Shown here in pieces: positions 1 to 8,145 of a stretch of DNA of 51,816 nt (the stretch's first letter is position 1; each line of letters begins with the position of its first letter). The stretch lies in contig NZ_JACSIT010000066.1 of the NCBI RefSeq assembly GCF_014349155.1, positions 1 to 51,816 on the forward strand, in the 5' to 3' direction. The DNA is from Neolewinella lacunae (GTDB taxonomy: Bacteria; Bacteroidota; Bacteroidia; Chitinophagales; Saprospiraceae). The notes below the pieces were generated by a model, which was not told where the DNA came from, ran no database searches, and was given only the letters and a program-made list of their open reading frames with translations. A program made the position numbers and the translations under genes.

Positions 1-270
1 GCCACGGGCCTGAACGCCCTGCTGCAGAACACGCCGAACCCGGTACGCGGTGAGACGGTGATCCGCTACGAGCTGGCCGTTGCCGGTGCAGCGACGCTGA
101 CGGTACAGGATGCCGCTGGCCGCCTGCTGCTGACGCGCAAGCTGGAGGCTACGGCTGGCCGCAACCAGGTGACGCTGACGGCAGCGGAACTGGGCGCGGC
201 GGGTGTACTGACGTACACGCTGACGGCCGGCGACTTTACCGCTACCCGTAAGATGGTGGTGGTTCGGTAG
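1..270 (+). CDS. C-terminal end of a T9SS-secreted protein (start outside window)
   Basis: The window opens inside an open frame read from base 1 that stops at the TAG ending at 270. The 89 visible residues start ATGLNALLQNTPNPVRGETV. The LLQNTPNPxxGxTxIxYxL motif, followed by short alternating beta-strands (VQDAAGRLLL, YTLTAGDF, TRKMVVVR), is the type A C-terminal sorting domain of the type IX secretion system. This domain directs cargo across the outer membrane and is then removed. The catalytic or adhesive part of the protein lies upstream of the window, so its activity cannot be named. Transcription runs towards the glucan locus, which is on the other strand, so the two are convergent. 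Confidence 0.85.
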   Translation, partial: ATGLNALLQNTPNPVRGETVIRYELAVAGAATLTVQDAAGRLLLTRKLEATAGRNQVTLTAAELGAAGVLTYTLTAGDFTATRKMVVVR

Positions 271-402
271 GACCAAATAGGCATTGCCCTGATGGGCGAC
301 AAGTTTAGTCGGGTTTACAGCCGCGACAGTACAGGCCCCGCTGCTCCCTGGTTGGAGTGGTGGGGCTTTTCTCTTTTGGTGGTGGGACCTGCGGTCCTGG
401 TG

Positions 403-633
403 GTCGGGCTGAAGCCGCGACAATACCTGGTGGGTCGGGCTGGAGCCGCGACAATACCTTTAGCGACCTGCGGTCTTGGGGGGCGGGCTGAAGCCGCGAC
501 AATACCTTGGTGGTCGGGCTAAAGCCGCGACAATACCTTTAGCGACCTGCGGGCTTGTGGGTCGGGCTGAAGCCGCGACAATACCTTTAGCGACCTTCGG
601 TCTTGGGGGTCGGGCTGAAGCCGCGACAATACC
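403..633 (+). repeat. Six-copy array of a 25-bp GC-rich repeat
   Basis: The 445-bp gap between the convergent genes ending at 270 and 716 holds six copies of a 25-mer beginning GTCGGGCTGAAGCCGCGACA. They start at 403, 434, 482, 513, 561 and 609. The spacers between copies are themselves related (TTTAGCGACCTGCGGTCTTG). Copies of the same family occur at 28351-28375 and 39773-39907. It codes for nothing convincing in any frame. The position between two 3' ends is typical of dispersed Bacteroidota intergenic repeats. Confidence 0.85.
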
Positions 634-655
634 TTGCTCTCTTTTTCCTTGCACA

Positions 656-673
656 GCACCTGCGGCCGCGCCC
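656..673 (+). repeat. NotI-containing 18-bp dispersed repeat, forward copy
   Basis: This is an exact copy of GCACCTGCGGCCGCGCCC, the reference form of a repeat seen about a dozen times in the window. It lies 43 bp beyond the 3' end of the regulator gene and has no inverted partner nearby. Confidence 0.8.
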
Positions 674-715
674 GAAAAAAGGAGATGAGGATTTGTATTT
701 GATGGGATGGAAAAG

Positions 716-3424
716 TTATTCCACGCTATTCAGGAATTTATAAAGATCGTCTTTGGTTCCCAAATCTAATTTTTTGCGTAGTCGGGAGCGGCTGACGTTT
801 ACGCTGGAGGCCAGAACGTTCATTAATTCGGCAATTTCGCGGGTGCTTAAACCTGATTTCAGGTAAACGCAAAGTCTTAAATCGTAATGGGTTAATTCCG
901 GGAAGCGCTCGCTGAGGCGATTGAGAAAATCCTGGTGTAGTTCCTCCATTTGCAGGCTGAAGCTATTGTCTTCGGTTTCTTCGTAGTTATCGAGGACGCG
1001 GCTGAGCTGGGTCAACTGAAATTTAATGGCCGGAGTCTGTTGGGTGAGGCTATCGAGTTTTTCCTTCAGAATTTGCAATACCCGGCCTTTTTCGTCACTT
1101 TCTTTAGCTTTCCTGGCCAGTTCGATGGTTTTGCCGCGCAACTGTTTTTTGATTTCGGAGAGGGCTTCTTCGAGCTGGGCGTATTTCTTTAGCAAGTTGT
1201 TTTTCTCTTCGGCGGCGGCCTGGAGCCGGGCGTTTACTTTATCCCGGACCTGGAGCTGCCGGCTTTGCTCCCGCAGTTTCCTGCTTTGCCACAGATGGTT
1301 GAGCCCGAGAAGCAGGAAGAAAACCACCGCGTAGAGCAGGTAAGCCCAGTACGAGGTATGCCACGGTCCTCCTACGGAAAATGAGAAGGTTGCCTCGGAA
1401 AGTTGGCCTTCCGGCCCGTTTGCCCGCACGCGCAGGGTGTATGCTCCTGCTGCCAGATTGACGAATTCGGCCTCGGTGGTTTCCGCCCAGTCACTCCACT
1501 GGTCCGAAATCGGATCAAGGGTATACTGGTAGCTTACCCGGTCTTGTTGGGGGACGCTAAAGTTAGCCCGGAGGTGATTGAGGTAGTGCGGAATTTCGTC
1601 TCCCTCGGCCAGTATTTGCGTAGTGTCGTTATTGAATGCTACAACACGACGAATGGAAAGTGGCGGGATGACGGCGGGTTCCGCCCGGAACTTCCGGTTG
1701 ATTAAAGCGAAGCCATTATACACCGGAAAAAAACCGTAAACCGAATCCAGTGGAGTGGGGTAGAGGGTTCCCGCCAAGGGGTTTTTAATATGGACGGTCT
1801 GGGCTGGCGCGGGTCCTTTGCTGAAGTCCATTTCCGCTTGCTGGAAGGTATAAACGGCCCCGGTGGTAATGGCCTGTATGGCTCCGTCCGTCTTTTGCAG
1901 GTGAATTGTTTCGTTATTGAATTGGGCGGCGGGAAAAATTTTCTGTGCCTCGACTCCCAGGTCCTGGTCCAGGCTGGCGCGGAGGAGGCCGTAATTGGGT
2001 AAATTGATCCAAAGGGTCTCCGCATCCTCCAGCAAGAGGGCACTGCAGGCTCCCTGGATGGGGGCTATTTTGCGGACATATTGCCATGCACCGTTTATTT
2101 TTTCGAATAGGGCGATTCCGTTGTAAGTGCCGGCCAGCAACTGCCCTTCCGCTATTTTCAGGATACCGAGCGTTCCCTCCTGGCTGCCCAACCACTCGAG
2201 GGTTTCCCCGTTGAGTTGAAAAAGGCCCCGGTCGTGGCCCCCCAGTACTTTGCCGTCGATAATCCTGAGGTCCCATACCTGCCCTGATGACCCCGCAAGC
2301 AGCTTGAATGCAGGAAGGGCAGCGCGGTTATTGAGCATTTCCCAGTCGGCGTAATATAGCCCCTGGTTGGTGCCCAGGTAAAAAATGCCCCCGTGAAGAA
2401 GGCCCGTGTGGCCAGTCCCCACCTTGCCTGGGACGTCCAGGAAATACGCCACTCCGCTCCAGAGTTGGACGGAAGAAATGCCAAAGTCCATGCTCAGCCA
2501 GAGTTTGCCCTGGGGACTGTAGTGGGCGGCCAGGATGGTATTGTTGAGCAGGCCCTTTTGGCGATTGATGTGCTGGGTGATGTTTCCGGCCAGGTCGCTG
2601 ATGTAGATGCCATTGAGCACGGTGCCAAAAGCGTAGTGGGTGCCGTCTACGGGGGTGAAGGAAAAGACCTGGTCTTGTTGCAGGTAAGGATTGATGGGGG
2701 CATCCACGGCAGTCAATTGCCCGGTGGCAAAACGGAACAGGCCTTGGTTGCGGGTGACGATCAGTAGTCCGTTCCCCGTTTCCTGGACACCCACGATGCG
2801 GGGCGTTTGGCCAGACGATGGCGGAAATCGGACTACGGGCTTCAGGCTCAGTCCGTCGAAAGCAAATAAGCCGTCCAATTCGTCGAAGAGATAAATCAGT
2901 TCTCCGCTGGCACAACTGCCCGTAAACCGGTGGGGGGCGGCAATTTTGGTGAGTTGCGCTTCGGCGTAGACGTAGATATTGTCAAAGGAAACGAAAACGG
3001 GGTAATCTTTGATTTTGTAGGTAGCCCAGAACTCCTCGTTTAAGCCATCGTTGCTGTCGCGGAAAGGATAGAGGGAGGTGAAGGTGAAGCTGCCCTGCGG
3101 GGTGCGCTGCCAGCGACCGAAGTCTTTGTCGGAACCCGAGTAAAGCACCGAGTCTGACTCGATCAGCACCGAGCGGGTAAATCCCCTGCTGCCCGAAAAG
3201 CGCTGCCACTGCTGCCCGTCGAATTCCAGCAGTCCTTTGTCGGTAGCAAAATAGACCAATCCGTTAGGAGCCGAGGCGATGTCCCAGGCTTTTCCTGCCC
3301 GGTCGTAAGTTTCGGGTGGGTAGTGTTGGAGCAGGGGAACGCCCTTGGTAGGAAATTTCTGGCCGCAGCATAAGGCGGCCGCCGCCAGGCAAATCCCCAG
3401 AGTCCAGGTCCTTAGTCTTCCCAT
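716..3424 (-). CDS. SusR-like membrane sensor/transcription regulator (Reg_prop, Y_Y_Y, LuxR-type HTH)
   Basis: This 902-residue protein has the architecture of Bacteroidota transmembrane regulators of glycan loci such as SusR. It has a signal/anchor at the N-terminus (WTLGICLAAAALCCGQ). A long periplasmic beta-propeller region follows, with two-component-regulator-propeller-like blades (NGLVYFATDKGLLEFDGQQW near residue 55). Next come a Y_Y_Y-type beta-sandwich (around 600-685), a single membrane helix (about 690-712), a coiled coil (about 720-800) and a C-terminal LuxR-like helix-turn-helix (HYDLRLCVYLKSGLSTREIAELM). There is no histidine kinase or receiver domain, so it probably binds a released oligosaccharide outside and DNA inside. 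It lies 42 bp after the stop of the GH17 gene on the same strand and is the likely local regulator. ATG at 3424 directly precedes the hydrophobic segment. Confidence 0.85.
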   Translation of the reverse strand: MGRLRTWTLGICLAAAALCCGQKFPTKGVPLLQHYPPETYDRAGKAWDIASAPNGLVYFATDKGLLEFDGQQWQRFSGSRGFTRSVLIESDSVLYSGSDKDFGRWQRTPQGSFTFTSLYPFRDSNDGLNEEFWATYKIKDYPVFVSFDNIYVYAEAQLTKIAAPHRFTGSCASGELIYLFDELDGLFAFDGLSLKPVVRFPPSSGQTPRIVGVQETGNGLLIVTRNQGLFRFATGQLTAVDAPINPYLQQDQVFSFTPVDGTHYAFGTVLNGIYISDLAGNITQHINRQKGLLNNTILAAHYSPQGKLWLSMDFGISSVQLWSGVAYFLDVPGKVGTGHTGLLHGGIFYLGTNQGLYYADWEMLNNRAALPAFKLLAGSSGQVWDLRIIDGKVLGGHDRGLFQLNGETLEWLGSQEGTLGILKIAEGQLLAGTYNGIALFEKINGAWQYVRKIAPIQGACSALLLEDAETLWINLPNYGLLRASLDQDLGVEAQKIFPAAQFNNETIHLQKTDGAIQAITTGAVYTFQQAEMDFSKGPAPAQTVHIKNPLAGTLYPTPLDSVYGFFPVYNGFALINRKFRAEPAVIPPLSIRRVVAFNNDTTQILAEGDEIPHYLNHLRANFSVPQQDRVSYQYTLDPISDQWSDWAETTEAEFVNLAAGAYTLRVRANGPEGQLSEATFSFSVGGPWHTSYWAYLLYAVVFFLLLGLNHLWQSRKLREQSRQLQVRDKVNARLQAAAEEKNNLLKKYAQLEEALSEIKKQLRGKTIELARKAKESDEKGRVLQILKEKLDSLTQQTPAIKFQLTQLSRVLDNYEETEDNSFSLQMEELHQDFLNRLSERFPELTHYDLRLCVYLKSGLSTREIAELMNVLASSVNVSRSRLRKKLDLGTKDDLYKFLNSVE

Positions 3425-3466
3425 TGCCCCCCAAGGTAGTCATTCCGCGAAAATGCGTTGGGGCAG

Positions 3467-4357
3467 CTAGACATACTTGAGTTCTTCGTTTTTGTCCCAG
3501 ATGCCCCAGTAGGCTCCAACGTCACCTTCGGCGCCCACCTTCCACGACTCGTCGAAGGAAGAAAAATAGAAGAGATCAATTTGTTCTTCGGCCGACCACC
3601 GCTGGGCATTGATGAAGTATTTCATGGCATTGAGCTCGGAGGGGTGAGCCCCGTCCAATCCCTTTCCCTGGCTGGGCCAGCCGGTTTCGGTTACGATTAC
3701 CTTTTTGCCTTTGGCGGCCTTGAGCGCTTGCTGGTACATGTCTTTCATATAGACCAGGGAGTATTCCAGGGCGCAGCCTTCCCAGTAGGGATAGCAGTTG
3801 GCCAGGATCAGGTCGCAGGCATCGGCCACCTGGGGATGGTCCCGGAATTCGTAGTAAGCATCGACGTAGCCTACGGGCACCCCGGCTGGTACGGCTGCCC
3901 GGACCCGCTGGATGGCGGCCAGGAGCGTTGCCTCATCCAAGTCGTTGCGGTAGAGGACTTCGTTGCCTACGGCCGCGATATCCACCAAGCCTTCCTGGGC
4001 CAGTTCGATGAGGCCGGCGATTTCGGCTTCGTTTTTTTCGGCGTCTTTCCCGAGCCAAGCCCCGACCAGCGTTTTGAGGCCCATTTCCCGGGCTATTTTA
4101 GGGATCAGTTCATTGCCTTCGGTGCAGGAGAACGAGCGAATCCAGTTGGAGAAAGGCTGGATGATTTTTAGCCTTCGGCGGACTTGCTCTTCGGTGAGCT
4201 GGTCGCCCGGCTGCTGTCCTTCCTCATAGGGGCTCATGCAAATACCGTGCATCCCCCTTTCCAACGTGCCCAAAAACTGGTTAGCTATTTCGGTTCGGCT
4301 CTGGTCGGTAAAGTCCAGTCCGGAAAGCGCTAATCTGTTGCCTGATTTATACGACAT
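3467..4357 (-). CDS. GH17 family exo-beta-1,3-glucanase, cytoplasmic
   Basis: The 296-residue protein is a complete GH17 TIM barrel. The acid/base is Glu133 in AAVGNEVLYR, and the nucleophile is Glu224 in VIVTETGWPSQ, the GH17 signature. FYFSSFDESWK near the C-terminus is also typical. No signal peptide is visible (starts MSYKSGNRLALSG), so it should act in the cytoplasm on imported laminari-oligosaccharides. It is clearly paralogous to the GH17 domain fused to the transporter encoded just upstream; shared strings include IRSFSC, GNELIPK, VGAW and NAMKYFIN. Only 13 bp separate it from that gene, so they are cotranscribed. Exact specificity (exo-glucosidase versus transglycosylase) cannot be read from sequence. 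Confidence 0.9.
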   Translation of the reverse strand: MSYKSGNRLALSGLDFTDQSRTEIANQFLGTLERGMHGICMSPYEEGQQPGDQLTEEQVRRRLKIIQPFSNWIRSFSCTEGNELIPKIAREMGLKTLVGAWLGKDAEKNEAEIAGLIELAQEGLVDIAAVGNEVLYRNDLDEATLLAAIQRVRAAVPAGVPVGYVDAYYEFRDHPQVADACDLILANCYPYWEGCALEYSLVYMKDMYQQALKAAKGKKVIVTETGWPSQGKGLDGAHPSELNAMKYFINAQRWSAEEQIDLFYFSSFDESWKVGAEGDVGAYWGIWDKNEELKYV

Positions 4358-4370
4358 GTTTGCGGAATGT

Positions 4371-6764
4371 TTAGATTAATTTACCTGCTGTGCCATACTT
4401 CAAAACACCGTCCTTATCCCACAGCCCCCAGCGGGAGCCCACGGCTCCTTCCTGCTGTACTTTCCAGATTTCGTCAAAGGAGGAGAAGTAAAAGACTTTA
4501 ACGTCTTTTTCCCGCGCCCATTCCTGCACGTTGATGAAGTATTTCATGGCATTTTCGGCGGAGGGTTTAGCGGCTGCTACTTCCTGGCCTTCACTGGGCC
4601 AGCCCGTCTCGGTAACCATTACCTCCTTATTACCAGCAATGGCCTTTACCAAGTCGTACATGCGCTCGAAGTAGGCCAAAGAGTGGGCAATGTCGGCACC
4701 TTCCCAGAATGGATAGCAGTTGATCAATACCACGTCGCAGTATTCGATCAGTTCGGGGTGACTCAGGAACTGGTAGTAGGTATCGACGTAGCCCAGTTGG
4801 ACGCCGGCGGGGAGCAAAGCCCGGACGCGCTGCAGGTAGGCGATGATTTCGCCTACGGATAATTCGTTCCGCAACAATACTTCGTTGCCTACCGTGGCAA
4901 TATGCACTACTCCGTCCTGGGCAAGCCCGACCAACGCATTGATCTCTTTTTCATTGCGGACTTTGTCTCTGCTGATCCAGGCCCCGACCACCGTACGCAA
5001 GCCTTTTTCCCGGGCGAGTTTCGGAATCAGTTCGTTGCCGCCCGTACAGGAGAAGGAGCGAATGGCGTGGGTAAAGGGCTGTACCGTTTGCAGGCGGTCC
5101 AAAATCTGGACCTCGGAGAGCACGTCACTGGGATCCTGACGCTCCAGGTATGGGCTGAAGCACAAGCCGGGAAGCTTATTTTCGAGGGTTTCCGCAAACA
5201 ATTGCTGCAACTCAGCTTTGGAGGCGCGGCTGAAATCCCGCCCGATTGTGGTGGAGTGAATGCTTTTCCCCGCCAAAGATTCCAGTTTTCCTTTCTGGTA
5301 CGCTGAAGAAGTGCCCAGGCCCAGTTTTTTCAGGTTAATGGCCTGCCGCACTTCGTTGGCGCGCATCTCCGTCAGGTCGTACTTCCGCATGACGAACAGG
5401 GCAATCAACGTACCGGCAATGGGCACGCCCGAAAAGAAAGCTCTTAAACCCGTGATGGATTCTTCGGTATACGACTCCGGGCTGAAGCCCACAAAACTCA
5501 GGATGACGCCACTCAATCCACCGGCGATGGCGAAACCGAATTTTACCATCCACCAGTAAATGGCCCCGAAAATTCCTTCCCGGCGCTTCCCGGTGTTTAA
5601 TTCGTCGAGATCAATGACGTCGGCAGTCATGGACATCATCAAGGTAAACAAACTGCCGATGCCAAAGGAAAAGAACGGAAGGGCAAATAAGAACAGGTAG
5701 GGTTTACCCGGTATGAAAAGAAACCAAAGGAGGATGTAGCCGAAGACAGAAATGCCCTGGGCTACCATAAAGGCTTTTTTCTTTCCCATTTTTCTGGACA
5801 TCCACGCCACCGTCGGGATAACTGCGAAGGTGGTCACCAGCGCCCCAACGCTGCCAAACAGCGTTGGCCACAAGCCCGCCGCCGCCGAGTCTCCGCTGAA
5901 GAGGTAGTAAACGACGATGAAAAAGGAGAAGGCTGCTACGGTATTGAAGGCGTTGAAAATGAAGAAGGTAGCGATACACATCCGCCGGAAGGGAACAATC
6001 TTGAAGGCCTCTACGAAACCATAGAAAATCTCATTCAGGCTGCCGCCGATGTTTTTAAAATTTAGGGGCGCCAGACTTTCGTCGTTTTTGGTGGATTCGC
6101 TCTTGATAAAAATGGCGGGCATCATGGCCAGAATCATGCAGGAAATACCGACCCAAATCGATAGATTTCTGGTGGCTGCATCTGCATTTTCAAACCAGGC
6201 GGGATCGTACATAATTACCCAGAACCAGGGCGCGATAACCCAGGCCCACTGCCCGATCCATTGGGCGGTGGCCATGATGCTCGTCCGCTCGTGAAAGTCG
6301 TCGCTCATCTCGTAGCCCATGGCCACGTAGGGCACGCTAAAGATGGTCAGGCCGAGGTAGAAGATGAAGGACCAGACGAGGAAGTAGGTGAAATTGTATT
6401 CGAGGCTGTTTTCCCGGTACACCTGCCACATGATGATGAAGGAAATACCCATGATGATGGCCCCCAGAAAAACGTACTGGCGGCGGCGGCCCCAAACGGA
6501 GCGGGTATTATCGGAGATGAATCCCATGATGGGGTCCGAAAAAGCGTCGAAGATCCGGGGCAGGAAGTAGATCAGGCCCCACATCCAGCCGGGGAAGCCC
6601 AGGTCTTGCACCAACACCACCATGAAAATCCCCAGCGCGGCAGGGAACATCTGGTTGGCCAGCATTCCCAGGCCAAAGGCTACTTTTTGGCCGAAAGGGA
6701 CTTTGCTACTTGCTTTTCCGTCTATGGCAGGAATATCAATTACTTCGTTATTGACTTTAGACAT
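4371..6764 (-). CDS. MFS (GPH-type) sugar transporter fused to a GH17 glucanase domain
   Basis: The 797-residue protein joins two complete domains in one open frame. Residues about 25-465 are a 12-helix glycoside-pentoside-hexuronide type symporter, with DAFSDPIMGFISD followed by WGRRRQY at about 73-97. After a linker of about 45 residues, 510-790 form a GH17 barrel with Glu628 (TVGNEVLLR) and Glu719 (MVTETGWPSEG) as the expected catalytic pair. With an even helix number both ends should lie in the cytoplasm, so the enzyme would meet sugars as they enter. The frame could begin upstream, but ATG 6764 (MSKVNNEVIDIP) fits the family start. No frameshift or stop lies near the junction. The gene sits between two other GH17-type genes. 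Substrate is inferred to be beta-1,3-gluco-oligosaccharides. Confidence 0.9.
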   Translation of the reverse strand: MSKVNNEVIDIPAIDGKASSKVPFGQKVAFGLGMLANQMFPAALGIFMVVLVQDLGFPGWMWGLIYFLPRIFDAFSDPIMGFISDNTRSVWGRRRQYVFLGAIIMGISFIIMWQVYRENSLEYNFTYFLVWSFIFYLGLTIFSVPYVAMGYEMSDDFHERTSIMATAQWIGQWAWVIAPWFWVIMYDPAWFENADAATRNLSIWVGISCMILAMMPAIFIKSESTKNDESLAPLNFKNIGGSLNEIFYGFVEAFKIVPFRRMCIATFFIFNAFNTVAAFSFFIVVYYLFSGDSAAAGLWPTLFGSVGALVTTFAVIPTVAWMSRKMGKKKAFMVAQGISVFGYILLWFLFIPGKPYLFLFALPFFSFGIGSLFTLMMSMTADVIDLDELNTGKRREGIFGAIYWWMVKFGFAIAGGLSGVILSFVGFSPESYTEESITGLRAFFSGVPIAGTLIALFVMRKYDLTEMRANEVRQAINLKKLGLGTSSAYQKGKLESLAGKSIHSTTIGRDFSRASKAELQQLFAETLENKLPGLCFSPYLERQDPSDVLSEVQILDRLQTVQPFTHAIRSFSCTGGNELIPKLAREKGLRTVVGAWISRDKVRNEKEINALVGLAQDGVVHIATVGNEVLLRNELSVGEIIAYLQRVRALLPAGVQLGYVDTYYQFLSHPELIEYCDVVLINCYPFWEGADIAHSLAYFERMYDLVKAIAGNKEVMVTETGWPSEGQEVAAAKPSAENAMKYFINVQEWAREKDVKVFYFSSFDEIWKVQQEGAVGSRWGLWDKDGVLKYGTAGKLI

Positions 6765-6831
6765 GATCTTAACTTTAAACTGAGTGAGTAGTGAAATACG
6801 GGTACAGTGGGGGAGCCTGCCGGTGGTGCCT

Positions 6832-8145
6832 TTAGCGTTCCTGGAGGGTATCAACCGGTGGAAGCGCTACGCTGGCCAGCAGGCTGGTGGTATCCCCGCC
6901 GAATGTTTTAGTGATGGGGTTGCCGTCGCGGGTCAGGCCCGCAAAAACGCCGGCGTCAACCAGTGGCCAGAGGGCGTGTTTGGCCTGCCCGCGGAGGTTG
7001 ATCAATCCGAAGTGGTTCTCGGAACCCCCGGGGTTTTGGGCGTCTTTCCAAGGCTCATCAAAGGCTTCAAAGTAGAAGCAGGCGATGTTTTTTTCGTCTG
7101 TCCAACTGCGGATATGGTGGTAGAAGAGGCTTTGCTTGTATTCGTCGGTGGCCCGGGAGCCCTCCGCGCCGTACAGGCTGTTGTCGTTGCTGGCCCAGCC
7201 GGTTTCGCCAATGTGGATGGGTTTATCCACTCCCAGACTTTGCATATAGTGGGCAACGGAGTCATATTGGCTGATGGCGTAGGCTTTGGCGCGCAACATG
7301 GCCGCTTCGATCATGGCTTTTTTGTCTTTTCCCGGCCCCTGCGACCGCGCGCCCCAGAACTGCGGATTGTAGTGCGTATCGTGCATGGGGTAGGTATGCA
7401 TGGAAATGTAATCCACGGCGTGAATCAGCTTATTGAGGTCCTCTACGTGGTATTCACTGCCGCCACCGCCCCAGGACGCGAAATTATCGGAACTGGTGAT
7501 CCAGAGGTCTTTGGGTAATTCCCCCTTTTGCTTGAGCGCCTGCAAATGATTTACCCATTTCAGGATCACGCCCGGCTGCACATAATAGCTGGTCGCCCAT
7601 TTTACCATGGCTTCGTTGCCCACGGCAATAACCTTTACAATGTCGGGATGTTGCTGCGCGAGGGCGACGGCCCGGTCAATTTCCGCAGCATTTCTTTCGC
7701 TCTCCGCGTTATGGTCTGGTGGGAGGTCCGTCCAGGCATTTTTACAGTCAATCCAGGCACCCAGCATGACGTACATTTCAAAGCCGGGGTCTTCCTTTTT
7801 CAGGGCTTCGATGGCGAGCAAAACATTCGGTGCGTGGGGCAGGTGAACGTTGTAGGTACGAATAATCCGGACGCCCATTGCCGCCAGGATTTTCATATCT
7901 TCCTTTAATTGCTGCAGGCTGGGTTGGGTATCCCGCGTCACACTGCGGTAACCTCCGTACGATATGGCGTGATAACCCGGTTTTCCCAGTATTTCGGCAG
8001 CGGTGAGGTGGGGTGCTTCCATGGGTGTTTGATTTTCCGAAGAACAGGTGTGTAGCGAACAGAATGCACCGAATATCAGGGCGGCTAAGCGTAGAATACC
8101 CATTTTTCGGCAGTTTCCGCTGCGGGTGGCTCCCAGGTACTTCAT
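6832..8145 (-). CDS. GH17-like beta-glucanase lipoprotein
   Basis: The 437-residue protein starts at ATG 8145, which overlaps the TGA of the preceding gene by four bases (ATGA), a sign of translational coupling. A hydrophobic segment ends in a lipobox (FCSLHTC, Cys34), so it is probably membrane-anchored in the periplasm or on the surface. The catalytic barrel has a GNE acid/base (Glu178 in AVGNEAMVKW) and a nucleophile (Glu314 in HIGETGWASN), and ends with FYFEAFDEPWK, as in GH17 and related clan GH-A enzymes. It is more divergent than the two other GH17 domains of this locus and about 140 residues longer. A later ATG at 8103 is an alternative start. It probably trims beta-1,3-glucan fragments before uptake. 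Confidence 0.85.
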   Translation of the reverse strand: MKYLGATRSGNCRKMGILRLAALIFGAFCSLHTCSSENQTPMEAPHLTAAEILGKPGYHAISYGGYRSVTRDTQPSLQQLKEDMKILAAMGVRIIRTYNVHLPHAPNVLLAIEALKKEDPGFEMYVMLGAWIDCKNAWTDLPPDHNAESERNAAEIDRAVALAQQHPDIVKVIAVGNEAMVKWATSYYVQPGVILKWVNHLQALKQKGELPKDLWITSSDNFASWGGGGSEYHVEDLNKLIHAVDYISMHTYPMHDTHYNPQFWGARSQGPGKDKKAMIEAAMLRAKAYAISQYDSVAHYMQSLGVDKPIHIGETGWASNDNSLYGAEGSRATDEYKQSLFYHHIRSWTDEKNIACFYFEAFDEPWKDAQNPGGSENHFGLINLRGQAKHALWPLVDAGVFAGLTRDGNPITKTFGGDTTSLLASVALPPVDTLQER

